The notes beneath the pieces are model-generated. The model saw only the letters and a program-made list of their open reading frames with translations, did not search any database and was not told the origin of the DNA. Shown here one piece after another: positions 53,830-62,535 of a stretch of DNA of 64,000 nucleotides. Each line of letters begins with the position of its first letter. Within the stretch, counting starts at the first letter, position 1. A program made the translations under genes and the position numbers. The stretch comes from Acidobacteriaceae bacterium TAA 166 (lineage in GTDB: Bacteria; Acidobacteriota; Terriglobia; Terriglobales; Acidobacteriaceae): contig ATWD01000002.1 of NCBI GenBank assembly GCA_000421065.1, positions 868,001 to 932,000 of the forward strand, written 5' to 3'.

Positions 53830-55514
53830 TCGTACTCCGAATCCTGGTCTTCAGGATGCTTGATGTCCCACAGCGGGCGCCGGCTGCTCACCACAGGCTC
53901 GATGGCGAAGTTATAGGAGGGAGGAGGCGAAGGGATGGACCACTCCAGCGTCCACGCATCCCATGGATCGTGTCCCGCATTTTCGCCCTTGAAGTACGAG
54001 CTGACGAGGTTGTAGACGAAGACCAGCGTTCCGGCCGCCTGAAAGATCGCGCCCGAGCTGACGATCAGGTTCAAGATCTCCCACCCGCGATCGGCCTCGT
54101 AGGTGTAGATGCGGCGCGGCATTCCCAGCAGCCCCGGAATGTGCATGAAGTCGAACGTCAGGTGGAAGCCGACGATGAAGAGCCAGAAGTGCCAGTGAGC
54201 GAGCTTCACGTTCATCATGCGGCCCGTCACCTTGGGATACCAGTAGTAGAACGCCGCGAAGATGGCGAAGAGAATCGCTCCCACCAGAACGTAATGGAAG
54301 TGCGCGACGACGAAGTATGAGTTGCCCAGCTGCCAGTCGAACGGCGCCGCCGAGAGCATGATGCCCGTCAGTCCGGCGATGAGAAACTGAAACAGAAATC
54401 CCACGCTGAACATCATCGGAGGAGCGAGAATAATCTTCCCGCCCCAGATTGTCGCCAGCCAGTTGAAGATCTTGATGCCGGTCGGGACCGAGATCACCAT
54501 GGTGGAGAAGACGAAGAAGGTATTGCCGGCCGGTCCCAGGCCGACCGTGAACATATGGTGCGCCCACACGCCCAGGCTGATGAAGCCGATCCCCACCGAG
54601 GCCGCCACCATCGCCGGATAGCCGAAGATCGCCTTGCGCGAAAAGACCGGAATGATCTCGTTCATGAAGGCGAAGGCCGGAAGCACCAGAACATAGACCT
54701 CGGGATGCCCGAAGATCCAGAAGAAGTGCATCCACAGGACCGCCGATCCTCCCGCCTGCGTATCGAAGAAGTGCGATCCCAGGTAGCGGTCCAGCGTCAG
54801 CATGATCTGCGCCGCCGTCAGCGGGCTGACAGCGACGAAGACCAGGCCGCCCATCACGAGATAGATCCAGGGCAGCAGCGGCATGCGGTTCAGCTTCATG
54901 CCCTCGCACCGCATGCATAGGATCGTCGTAACGATGTTCAGCGCCGTACCGATCGATCCCACTCCGCTCAGGAAGATGCCGAGCGTCCAGTAGTCGGTAC
55001 TGTGGCCGGGTGAGAAGACCTTGGCCGTCAGAGGAGCGTACGCGAACCAGCCCACGTCCGGAGCCGAGCCCGCGGCATACAGTCCGCTCGCCCCGATGTA
55101 GCTGTAATACAGCAGCAATCCCGCGAATGCCGAGATCCAGAAGCTGAACGCGTTCAGGCGCGGAAATGCCATGTCGCGAGCCCCGATCATCAGCGGGATC
55201 AGGTAATTGCCGAAGCCGAACAGGATCGGCATGCCCACGAAGAAGACCATCGTGGTGCCGTGCATCGTAAACAGCTGGTTGAAGACCTGCGGCGACAGGA
55301 AGTGATTGTTCGGAACCGCAAGCTGGATGCGCATCAGGATCGCCTCGAAGCCGCCGACGACCAGAAAGAACAGCGCATAGAAGATGTACATCAGGCCAAT
55401 CTTCTTGTGATCGACCGTCGTGATCCAGTCATAAATCACGCTGACCGGTGGACGGCCGTGGCCGGTGGCCTCGGTCTCGTCGATGACTTCCATGATAGGG
55501 GTTGTGGTCGCCAT
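53826..55514 (-). CDS. ctaD: Cytochrome c oxidase subunit I (heme-copper, A-type)
   Basis: 562 residues with twelve or more TM helices. Key residues are in IFGHPEVYVLVLPAFAFM (CuB His plus the Glu and Tyr of the HPEVY motif), WAHHMFTVG (the CuB His pair), and HFHYVLVG (haem a3 and a His). The HPEVY Glu and Tyr place it among A-type proton-pumping oxidases. The catalytic subunit reduces O2 to water. Gene order coxB-ctaD-ctaE is the standard one. Confidence 0.97.
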   Translation of the reverse strand: MATTTPIMEVIDETEATGHGRPPVSVIYDWITTVDHKKIGLMYIFYALFFLVVGGFEAILMRIQLAVPNNHFLSPQVFNQLFTMHGTTMVFFVGMPILFGFGNYLIPLMIGARDMAFPRLNAFSFWISAFAGLLLYYSYIGASGLYAAGSAPDVGWFAYAPLTAKVFSPGHSTDYWTLGIFLSGVGSIGTALNIVTTILCMRCEGMKLNRMPLLPWIYLVMGGLVFVAVSPLTAAQIMLTLDRYLGSHFFDTQAGGSAVLWMHFFWIFGHPEVYVLVLPAFAFMNEIIPVFSRKAIFGYPAMVAASVGIGFISLGVWAHHMFTVGLGPAGNTFFVFSTMVISVPTGIKIFNWLATIWGGKIILAPPMMFSVGFLFQFLIAGLTGIMLSAAPFDWQLGNSYFVVAHFHYVLVGAILFAIFAAFYYWYPKVTGRMMNVKLAHWHFWLFIVGFHLTFDFMHIPGLLGMPRRIYTYEADRGWEILNLIVSSGAIFQAAGTLVFVYNLVSSYFKGENAGHDPWDAWTLEWSIPSPPPSYNFAIEPVVSSRRPLWDIKHPEDQDSEYE

Positions 55515-55526
55515 GTCTTGTCCCGT

Positions 55527-56528
55527 CTAGTGAAGCTGCGTGAGATACGCCGTAATCACATCCAGCTCGTGATCGTTCAGGTGCATCGCCGGCATCAGTG
55601 ATCCCGGCTTCATTGCATTCGGATCTTCAATCCACTTCCGAAGATTCTCGGCATTATTGGGAATCGGTCCCGAGGCCAGCGTCTCACGGCTGGCCAGGTG
55701 CGTCAGGTCCGGGCCGAACCTCCCGTTCGCCACCGTCCCGGCGACGGCATGGCAATTAATACAGGCACTGTGCAGAAAGACCCTCTGCCCCTCGGTCGCG
55801 GCGGCGTTGCCGGGAAAGCTGGTCACGGCCGGCTGCTTCTGCTGCTCGACCCACTTCGCGAAGTCCGCCGGCGAATCCGCATACACCCGAAGCAGCATCT
55901 TGGCATGCTGGGTTCCGCAGTACTGCGCGCACTGGCCCAGGTAGAGCCCCGGCTCCTTCGGATCCATCCACATCACGTTGACGCGATTCGGAATCACGTC
56001 CATCTTCCCCGCCAGGCGCGGCACCCAGAAGCTATGCGCCACATCCGCCGAGGACATCGTCAGGTACGCCGGAGTCGGCTGCGAGGGATCGCTGACCGGA
56101 ATATGCAGCTCGTTCGCGGTCGCCACGCCCAGACCCGGATAGCGATACTCCCACCAGAACTGGTGGCCGATCACGGTGACGTCGAGAGCCTGCTTGGGCT
56201 TCGGAATCGACTCTGTTCCCAGGATCACGCGCGTCGTCGTGAGAAACAGCATGACGACGATCAGGATCGGAATGACCGTCCAGGACAGCTCGATCTGCGT
56301 GCTGCCATAGATCTGCGGAGGCTCGCGTTCGCTGTCCCCCGGATGTACGCGATAGCGCAGCAAGGCATACAACAGAAGTCCGCCCACGATAAGAAAGATC
56401 GCAAACGTAACTCCTAGGATCAACATGGAGAGGCCGAAGATCGAGTGTGATGGCGTTCCAGCCGGATCGAAGATGCTGGTGGGAGAGAAGAGAGTCCCCG
56501 TCGCCGCAGTCACATGCAAACTGGACAT
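55527..56528 (-). CDS. ctaC: Cytochrome c oxidase subunit II with CuA and a fused cytochrome c domain
   Basis: 333 residues from the ATG at 56528 (GGAG upstream). Two TM helices (about 31-56 and 82-100) precede the cupredoxin domain with CuA ligands His165, Cys200, Cys204, His208 and Met211 in CAQYCGTQHAKM. The residue between the cysteines is Gln rather than the usual Glu. A cytochrome c domain follows with CINCH (256-260), as in caa3 oxidases, so this enzyme can take electrons from a membrane cytochrome without a soluble one. First gene of the operon; the 426-base upstream gap holds no other gene. Confidence 0.95.
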   Translation of the reverse strand: MSSLHVTAATGTLFSPTSIFDPAGTPSHSIFGLSMLILGVTFAIFLIVGGLLLYALLRYRVHPGDSEREPPQIYGSTQIELSWTVIPILIVVMLFLTTTRVILGTESIPKPKQALDVTVIGHQFWWEYRYPGLGVATANELHIPVSDPSQPTPAYLTMSSADVAHSFWVPRLAGKMDVIPNRVNVMWMDPKEPGLYLGQCAQYCGTQHAKMLLRVYADSPADFAKWVEQQKQPAVTSFPGNAAATEGQRVFLHSACINCHAVAGTVANGRFGPDLTHLASRETLASGPIPNNAENLRKWIEDPNAMKPGSLMPAMHLNDHELDVITAYLTQLH

Positions 56529-56954
56529 TGCCACATCTCCAAAGTTGGATTCGAACCCGGCCTTGTGCCTGCAATCCAGCCAGACGAAGCTGCCTCGTCG
56601 CCGTTCATTGCACCGATCAACCCAACACCGTCGAGAGGAGCCCAGAGCGAGCAAGAAACCACATCGCCTCTTCACTCATAGATATAGCATCTTGCACTCT
56701 TCCGGCGATGGCAAGAGCTGAGTTGGAAAATTGATGCAAGGTTTTCGAACATCGCCCACTTCGTGCGATCCTCGAAACGAATCGGCCTCCCACCGCACTC
56801 TCAGCGCCCTGTTCTCGCCCCATCCCCTTGCTTCGCAAAGCCATATGCCCCTTTCCGGCTATATCGCAATTTGCCCGGGTGCGATCAAAATTACTCTAAA
56901 ATCATTCCTCACGGATTAAGCCATCTCCTCGTGTCACGGATAGCGATCCGACGA
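56529..56954. other. Divergent intergenic region between the oxidase operon and a diguanylate cyclase gene
   Basis: This 426-base region holds no convincing ORF or RNA. The promoters for ctaC (minus) and the downstream cyclase (plus) must lie here, but I cannot name a -35/-10 pair with confidence. Confidence 0.5.
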
Positions 56955-58148
56955 ATGCACTTTTCCGAGGCGCCCTCTTTGCAACCGCATGACATCCTGA
57001 TCACCGGGTCCATCCTTCTGACATGTGGATGCCTCGGATTGATCATCGTTCGCCTCAACGGCCCGCGCCTCCATGGTCTGGGCTGGCTGGGCGCTTCCTT
57101 CGCCTCAGGCGCCCTGGGAGCTGCTCTTCTCTTCCTCTACCGGTGGGTCGCGCCCGTCCTGAATATCCTCTTCGCCGACCTCTTCATCCTCCTGGCCTTC
57201 GTCCTGCTCCACCGTTCCTTCCGCACCCTCCTCGATCTCAACGATCGCCTGCCGCGAACCAGCCTTCTCCTGCTTGCCCTTCAGGCGCTGGACGACCTGC
57301 CCTCCCTTTACTCCGACCACGGCGGCCCTCTGCGCATCTTCGTCGTGGGCATCCTCGTCGCCATCCAGACCGCCCTGACCGTCAAGCTGCTCGTCCAGAG
57401 CGACAAGCGCGGAGTTCATGCCCCGGCCTGGTTCTGCATCGCCATCCTTGGGCTCTTCTCCGCCCTCAACCTGGCTCGCAGCCTCGCCAGCGTCACCGGC
57501 CTGCTCCGCGACGACACCCTGGCCATTCGCATCCAGGCCCTCACCTTCATGCTCTATATTGCCGTCGCCCTGGGGATTGCCTTCGGCTTCTTCTGGATGG
57601 TCACCTCCAAGCTCTGCTTCTCGCTCGAAGAGATGGCCGGAACCGATCCGCTCACCCGCATCTACAATCGCCGCGTCTTCCACGAGTGGTGCGAAAAGGA
57701 GATGAACCGCAGCATCCAGCTCGGCTCCTCCTTTTCCGTGATGATGATCGACCTCGACCACTTCAAACAGATCAACGACCGATTCGGCCATCACAACGGC
57801 GATGCCGTCCTCTGCCTCGCCGTCGAACAGATGCAGAACTCCATTCGCGGCATCGATGTCCTCGGCCGCTGGGGAGGCGAGGAATTCGTCGCCCTTCTCC
57901 CCGGTGCCTCCGCCGCCGGCGCGCTCACCATCGCGCAGCGCCTGCGCAGCAATATTGAGAAGCTCAGCCTGCTGCCCCTGCTCTCTCACCCCTCAGCCGC
58001 CAAAGAGCTTCCGCATCTCACCGTGAGTCTTGGAATCGCCACCTATCGAGGACTCTCCGATCACATCGACCAGATGCTGCTCCGGGCCGACGCCGCTCTC
58101 TATCAGGCCAAACAGGCCGGCAGAAACCGCGTCTCGACCGAACAATAA
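56955..58148 (+). CDS. Membrane-bound diguanylate cyclase with an intact I-site
   Basis: 397 residues from the ATG at 56955; the frame is open further upstream but without a hydrophobic start there. About six or seven TM helices form an N-terminal sensor part (residues ~15-210). The GGDEF domain follows: AGTDPLTRIYNRRVF, VMMIDLDHFKQINDRFGHHNGD and the active-site GGEEF (307-311). The I-site RGID (298-301) is present, so product inhibition is likely. Its membrane part differs from that of the cyclase at 11144. Function: c-di-GMP synthesis in response to an unknown signal. Confidence 0.9.
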   Translation: MHFSEAPSLQPHDILITGSILLTCGCLGLIIVRLNGPRLHGLGWLGASFASGALGAALLFLYRWVAPVLNILFADLFILLAFVLLHRSFRTLLDLNDRLPRTSLLLLALQALDDLPSLYSDHGGPLRIFVVGILVAIQTALTVKLLVQSDKRGVHAPAWFCIAILGLFSALNLARSLASVTGLLRDDTLAIRIQALTFMLYIAVALGIAFGFFWMVTSKLCFSLEEMAGTDPLTRIYNRRVFHEWCEKEMNRSIQLGSSFSVMMIDLDHFKQINDRFGHHNGDAVLCLAVEQMQNSIRGIDVLGRWGGEEFVALLPGASAAGALTIAQRLRSNIEKLSLLPLLSHPSAAKELPHLTVSLGIATYRGLSDHIDQMLLRADAALYQAKQAGRNRVSTEQ

Positions 58149-58160
58149 AATAAAATAATT

Positions 58161-58320
58161 CGGTGGGTCCTTCGCGGACGGCGGGTGAGCCTTCGGCGTG
58201 GGGCTTCCGTTAACCGCTTGCAAAAAATGTTTGCGCGAACCCAAGGAAGGCCCACGGCGAAGCCGACATACGCATCACGAAGTGACCGCTCCACGCGCAG
58301 TGGGCCCGCGCGGCAGCCCA
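58161..58320. repeat. Long dispersed inverted repeat, copy C
   Basis: About 160 bases directly after the cyclase gene. The right arm is typical (CGAACCCAAGGAAGGCCCACGG, CATCACGAAGTGACCGC and CACGCGCAGTGGGCCC with GCGGCAGC), while the left arm is diverged, starting CGGTGGGTCC and losing the GGTCACTTCGTGAC part. It is a degenerate copy. Confidence 0.75.
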
Positions 58321-58351
58321 GGTCTTTACCCAAACAATAGGTCGACCCACT

Positions 58352-58663
58352 CTAGGGCACCACAAAGTCAATTCCCGCCATCACGCCCGCATCCGTCCTG
58401 TTCCACATGGGAGGATTTGTGGCCAAGGGATGAACCTCCACCCCCGCGCGCACAATCCGCAGCCGCACCGGCTTCTGCGGACACCCTTCCGCGTTAGCCA
58501 GCCCTTTTTCGTCCACCGTCACCGTAAGCTCAGGAGTCTGCCCCGGACCGCAGCTGATCAAAACCCCACCATGAAAGTCCGCAGGCAGATTCACCGTCAT
58601 CGTCTCGCGGCATCCCGCAAGCAAAAATATGCAGCAAAGCAGATACCACCGGCCCATTTTCAT
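58352..58663 (-). CDS. Small lipoprotein of unknown function
   Basis: 103 residues from the ATG at 58663 (a second ATG is six bases on). The leader YLLCCIFLLAGC ends in a lipobox, so the Cys would be lipidated. The mature part has a beta-rich look (MTVNLPADFHGGVLISCGPGQ, LTVTVDEKGLA, PVRLRIVRAGVEVHPLATN) with two further Cys. No family is recognised. It may be an envelope protein; it is monocistronic and follows the long repeat on the other side. Confidence 0.7.
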   Translation of the reverse strand: MKMGRWYLLCCIFLLAGCRETMTVNLPADFHGGVLISCGPGQTPELTVTVDEKGLANAEGCPQKPVRLRIVRAGVEVHPLATNPPMWNRTDAGVMAGIDFVVP

Positions 58664-58760
58664 GGTTAAGAAATATAACGGCCTGTCCGGCATGTAAATA
58701 AATCATTACGGATATTGACGGGCTTCGCCGTCTGTGGCAGCAAGGAAGCTGCGGAGTGGT

Positions 58761-59017
58761 TCAGCTGGCCGCATTGCCCTGCCATCTGGTCTCGCGTAAC
58801 GGAAACGGCGTCACCGGCCGCCGCATCGCGATGGCTCGGCAGAAGACGCACTCTTCGGAGTGCCGTCCGGCCTCCAGGTGCGCCGCGTTCATCTCGGCCT
58901 CCGCCCGCATCCGGTCGCCGGAAGCGTCGCAAAGAGCTCCGTATCGCTGAGCCGTCGATAGGCCTCAATCAGGCGATTCATCACCAGATCTTTCTTCGGA
59001 CACCGCAGCTCGTGCAT
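58761..59017 (-). pseudogene. Small frameshifted gene of unknown function
   Basis: From the ATG at 59017 one frame reads HELRCPKKDLVMNRLIEAY and RRLSDTELFATLPA, and then, from about 58915, another frame gives RMRAEAEMNAAHLEAGRHS and EECVFCRAIAMRRPVTPFPLR to a TGA at 58761. The two parts read sensibly as one ~85-residue protein with two Cys pairs (C near the start and CVFC). A single frameshift breaks it. Could be error or decay. Confidence 0.4.
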
Positions 59018-59431
59018 GGGACCAACCCCCGGCAGAAGACTATGCTTGCGCGTTTGGAACTTGACCTGTCAGGAGAACGGCAGAGCCGCAAAAAAACATC
59101 GCAACCTTTTCTACGATACATCTCTGCATCCGCACGTTGGATCGCAGCAGAACCTATTCCTCTCTCCCGGCGCAAGCCCAACGTTCCCTGGCAGGAACAA
59201 GTTGACAAAACTAAAGCAGCATCCATTGGCTTCCTCCATCCCTCTCTTCCTCCCTCTTTCCACCCATATTTGTAACCGCAATGTCAGCGCCTTGCGCATT
59301 CCTTGTCATGACCGGAGAGTTTGACCGATCGGAGATAAGCGCATGACAATCCACCCCTCCCCGCCTTCCTATACTCAGCTTCGTTCACCAGCAATTCAGG
59401 CGCGTTTTCAGGCGCCAACGAAAGGATCTTC
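59018..59431. other. Intergenic region before the porin-cytochrome cluster
   Basis: About 414 bases without a supported gene. Short ORFs here are not supported. An AAAGGA site at 59421 serves as the RBS of the next gene. Confidence 0.5.
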
Positions 59432-60520
59432 GTGCGAAACAAAGATCATAAACGATTCCGGCTTCTCCTCCTTGCGGCGCTCGCCGTCTCCTGTGCATGG
59501 GGGCTGGCCGCCCGCGCGCAGGACACCCCCACCCGCGACGTCCATGCGTTTGACAACCATGCGGGATTTACTCCCACGCTCAGCGGAGCCATGGCCTACA
59601 TCCAGAACACCAACAGTGGTATCGTCTCCCTCAATCCCCAGGTCAATCCTGTCCTCCTCGTCCCCTTCGGATCTCACCTCCTGCTCGAGTCCCGCGCCGA
59701 GTTCGGAGGCTTCTTCCAGCGTCGGGACGGAACCACCGGGCCCTATGGGGGCAAGATCTACAAGGTCGTCGACTACGCCCAGCTCGACTGGCTCGTCCAT
59801 CCCCGCGTCATCGTCACGGCCGGCGAGTATCTGCTCCCCTTCGGCATGTACAACGAGCGTCTCACCGCCGTCTGGGTCAAAAACCTCCAAAACGCGCCCA
59901 TCAGCTCCACCATCGGAACCCGCTCCAGCGGAACCGGCGACGGCTTCATGCTGCGCGGAACCGCCACCCAGAACTCCATCTACTCCATTCAGTACAACGC
60001 CTACTTCTCCGCGCGCAGCAACATCAACGAGCTCCAGGCCGCGCGCACCGCGGGCGGCGACGCCAGCGTCTTCTTCAACAAGCCACGTCTCGAGACTGGA
60101 GTCTCCTACCAGCGCTTCCTCCAGCAGCGCAACATCAACAGCGTCGCGACCTATCTCTCCTGGCAGCCTCGCACCATCCCGCTCGACCTCAAGGCCGAAG
60201 GAGATTTCAGCTACAACGGCCGCGGCTACTGGATCGAGGCAGCGTATAAGGCCGATCAGCTCCCCGTCCCCGTCTTCGCCCGCAAGTTCCAGTTCGTTAC
60301 CCGGGAGCAGCAGCTCTTCCCCCTTCACGGAGGAGGCAACGCCGTCCCCACCGTCTCCACTACCCAGGTCGACTTCGGCCTCAACTACTACTTCCGCGAC
60401 AATCTTCGCCTCGTCTCCAGCTACGCCCGCAGCTTCAGCTCGCAGCAAAACGCCAACGTCTGGAACTTCGGTGTGACCTACAGATTCCTGTGGCCTCTGC
60501 TGCCGGGAAGGAAGTCCTAA
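59432..60520 (+). CDS. Porin-like outer-membrane beta-barrel protein
   Basis: 362 residues from a GTG start with AAAGGA seven bases or so upstream. A signal peptide (LLLLAALAVSCAWGLAARAQ) is followed by a beta-strand-rich protein with Tyr, Phe, Gly and Asn (ITLSGAMAYIQNTNSG, LLLESRAEFGGFFQRR, VVDYAQLDWLVHPRVIVTAGEYLLPFG), as in phosphate-selective or OprO-like porins. It ends in RFLWPLLPGRKS rather than the terminal Phe. It would form an outer-membrane channel, possibly for the electron-transfer cluster that follows by two bases; the cargo is unknown. Confidence 0.72.
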   Translation: MRNKDHKRFRLLLLAALAVSCAWGLAARAQDTPTRDVHAFDNHAGFTPTLSGAMAYIQNTNSGIVSLNPQVNPVLLVPFGSHLLLESRAEFGGFFQRRDGTTGPYGGKIYKVVDYAQLDWLVHPRVIVTAGEYLLPFGMYNERLTAVWVKNLQNAPISSTIGTRSSGTGDGFMLRGTATQNSIYSIQYNAYFSARSNINELQAARTAGGDASVFFNKPRLETGVSYQRFLQQRNINSVATYLSWQPRTIPLDLKAEGDFSYNGRGYWIEAAYKADQLPVPVFARKFQFVTREQQLFPLHGGGNAVPTVSTTQVDFGLNYYFRDNLRLVSSYARSFSSQQNANVWNFGVTYRFLWPLLPGRKS

Positions 60521-60522
60521 TC

Positions 60523-60843
60523 ATGAATCCAGGGAAGCCCGTCATGAAACGAATCCTGCTCAGCCTCTTCATCGGCTCCTACCTCGCCGTAGCCGCCACC
60601 CTGGCCCTGGCCTCGGACGATCCGCAGCCGTCGCAACAACCCACGCCGGCCTCCGCCGCGCCGACCGCGCCAAAGCCCGTCAAAACCGGAGAGCAGGTCT
60701 TCAACAACAACTGCTCCCGCTGCCACCAGCCCCCGATGTCCATCCCGCCCCGGGCCACCGGAACCGTCGTGATGCACATGCGCACCCGCGCCAGGCTCTC
60801 CCGCGAAGACGAGCAGCTTCTGCTCCACTTCCTCGCTCCCTAG
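60523..60843 (+). CDS. Small periplasmic monohaem cytochrome c
   Basis: 106 residues with a signal peptide (ILLSLFIGSYLAVAATLALA) and a low-complexity Pro/Ala/Gln linker. The haem site is NNNCSRCHQPPMS (Cys64, Cys67, His68), with possible axial Met72 or Met84 or Met86. It is a short class I cytochrome c. Two bases after the porin gene and 52 before the cupredoxin gene, so co-transcription is very likely, and electron transfer to the CuA-type protein is plausible. Confidence 0.88.
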   Translation: MNPGKPVMKRILLSLFIGSYLAVAATLALASDDPQPSQQPTPASAAPTAPKPVKTGEQVFNNNCSRCHQPPMSIPPRATGTVVMHMRTRARLSREDEQLLLHFLAP

Positions 60844-60895
60844 CCCAAAGGGACTCTCCCCTGAGAGTCCCTCACCCCCAACCACCCAACCAAGG

Positions 60896-61255
60896 ATGGA
60901 AAGAGTGAACCTGAAACAGACTTCCTTCGCGCTTCTGCTGGCCTTCTCCGGCCTCACGGGATCGACCCTTCACGCACAGGAACACACCATAGAGATCCAC
61001 GCCCACCGCTTCAGCTTCTCCCCTGCTGAGATCACCCTCAAGCGTGGCGAGACCGTCAAGCTCAGCCTCGTCTCCGAAGACGTCACCCACTCGCTCGTCG
61101 TCCCCGAGCTTCACATCAACCAGGAGATCAAGAAGGGCAAGCCCTCCGAGATCACCGTCACCCCCACCACCGATGGCGACTTTCACGGCCAGTGCGGCCA
61201 CTTCTGCGGAAGCGGCCACGGCGGCATGACCTTCGTCATCCACGTCAAGGACTAA
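60896..61255 (+). CDS. Soluble CuA-type cupredoxin (subunit II-like domain alone)
   Basis: 119 residues from the ATG at 60896, or from a GTG at 60905. A signal peptide (FALLLAFSGLTGSTLHAQ) leads to one cupredoxin domain. The copper-site pattern of CuA is present: DVTHSLVVPEL (His65) and CGHFCGSGHGGM (Cys100, Cys104, His108, Met111), the spacing of oxidase subunit II. The position of the usual Glu between the cysteines is His102. It is exported without TM helices, so it is not a subunit of the standard oxidase. It probably exchanges electrons with the flanking cytochromes, or delivers copper. Confidence 0.85.
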   Translation: MERVNLKQTSFALLLAFSGLTGSTLHAQEHTIEIHAHRFSFSPAEITLKRGETVKLSLVSEDVTHSLVVPELHINQEIKKGKPSEITVTPTTDGDFHGQCGHFCGSGHGGMTFVIHVKD

Positions 61256-61260
61256 CCCTC

Positions 61261-61779
61261 ATGCGCGCCTGGCTGCCTGCAATCGTCGCCTTCACCTGTA
61301 CGGTCCTCAGCGGATGCGCCGCCAAGCCGCCAGGCCGCATCGAGACCTCCGTCATCAACTGGGCCAAGCACAACGTCACCATCGGAGGGGCGCACGATCG
61401 CAATCCCATGCCCTCCACCCCCGACCACATCGAGAGCGGCAAACAGACCTTCGGAGCCTACTGCGTCGTCTGCCACGGCCGCGACGGCCAGAACACCGGC
61501 GTCCCCTTCGCCCAGACCCTCTCGCCCCCACCGCCCTCGCTCGCCTCGCGTCCCGTGCAGTCATACACCGACGGCCAGCTCCGATCGATCATCTCCAACG
61601 GCATCTCACCCTCCGGCATGCCCGCCTCCAAAGGCATCCTCAGCGACGATGACATCTGGAACCTCGTCGTCTACATCCGTCATCTCCCTCCCGCCGGAAG
61701 CCTGGGCGAGCCCCGCGCCTACAGCGGTGACGAATACCAGAGCGACAGCGGCGACTCGAAGACGAAGCAAACGCCTTAG
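61261..61779 (+). CDS. Lipoprotein-type monohaem cytochrome c
   Basis: 172 residues from the ATG at 61261, five bases after the cupredoxin stop. The leader ends with the lipobox TVLSGC (Cys19). The haem site is CVVCHGRDG (Cys68, Cys71, His72), and the Met of GMPASKG (about residue 120) may be axial. The C-terminus is a hydrophilic, acidic tail. It is the last gene of the porin-cytochrome-cupredoxin-cytochrome set and likely sits on a membrane leaflet in the periplasm. Confidence 0.88.
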   Translation: MRAWLPAIVAFTCTVLSGCAAKPPGRIETSVINWAKHNVTIGGAHDRNPMPSTPDHIESGKQTFGAYCVVCHGRDGQNTGVPFAQTLSPPPPSLASRPVQSYTDGQLRSIISNGISPSGMPASKGILSDDDIWNLVVYIRHLPPAGSLGEPRAYSGDEYQSDSGDSKTKQTP

Positions 61780-62073
61780 TTCGCTCTTCGTCGTGAAGAC
61801 CGCATCCCTTTCCCCTGCGCGTGTGAGGATGCCCTTGCTCACAAGGGGAGCGCTCCTGCGCCACGACCCCAGGTGTCCTCCCGGCAGAAGCGCATAGAGC
61901 GCAGCGAAGGAATCTGCAGTTCGCCTCCCACCTCAGCACGCGAAGGAAATTCGATCTCTCGATCCCAAATCTTTTCATAAGGAAGGATCTATAAAACAAG
62001 ATCCATCCTCGGATGCCCCACTCCCACGAAACAGGAAGCGGCGTTCGAGGAAAGCTCGAAACGCTCTGTTATG

Positions 62074-62220
62074 GGCACGGCTTCAGCCGTGCCGCGCCCC
62101 AGCACAAGGAAAGCGGCTTCAGCCGCTGAGGGCAAAGAGATGCCCCGGCTTCTTCTTTTTTGGATGACGCAACTTCAGTCGCTCCATCCGACACTCCACC
62201 TTCAACGTGGCTTTAGCCAC
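62074..62220. repeat. Three copies of the short GGCTTYAGCC palindromic repeat
   Basis: GGCACGGCTTCAGCCGTGCC (62074-62093), AGCGGCTTCAGCCGCT then GAGGG (62112-62131), and GTGGCTTTAGCCAC then TAAGGG (62207-62226). They share GGCTTYAGCC and a purine-rich right edge with the copies near 35.5 and 37.4 kb. The wider gap 61780-62535 holds only these and the long repeat D; no gene is supported. Confidence 0.75.
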
Positions 62221-62337
62221 TAAGGGATCCTCCCCACCGGCAAAATGCCTCCAAGCTCCTCTTTAAACAAAACAAGCGGCAAGGCCAACAGCCCCGCCGC
62301 CTGCATTCGTTACGCCTAGTTCCCTGGGTTGTATGGC

Positions 62338-62509
62338 CTGCCGGCCGGGGCCCACTGCGCGTGGAGCGGTCACTTCGTGACGCGTAGACTCCCTTCGGGG
62401 TGGGGCTCCCGCTGGTCGCTTGAGAAATCTTCAAGCCGACCAACGGAAGGCCCACGGCGAAGCCGGTACACGCGTCACGCGGTGACCCGCCGCCGCGCAG
62501 CAGCGCCCT
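62338..62509. repeat. Long dispersed inverted repeat, copy D
   Basis: About 172 bases just after pnp. Left arm CTGCCGGCCGGGGCCCACTG.. with GCGGTCACTTCGTGACGCG and GCTGGTCGCTTG; right arm GCCGACCAACGGAAGGCCC, CGCGTCACGCGGTGACCCG. It is the clearest copy together with A and B. A short ORF here is an artefact. Confidence 0.8.
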
Positions 62510-62535
62510 GCCTCTAACCCCAAAAAATATACGAC

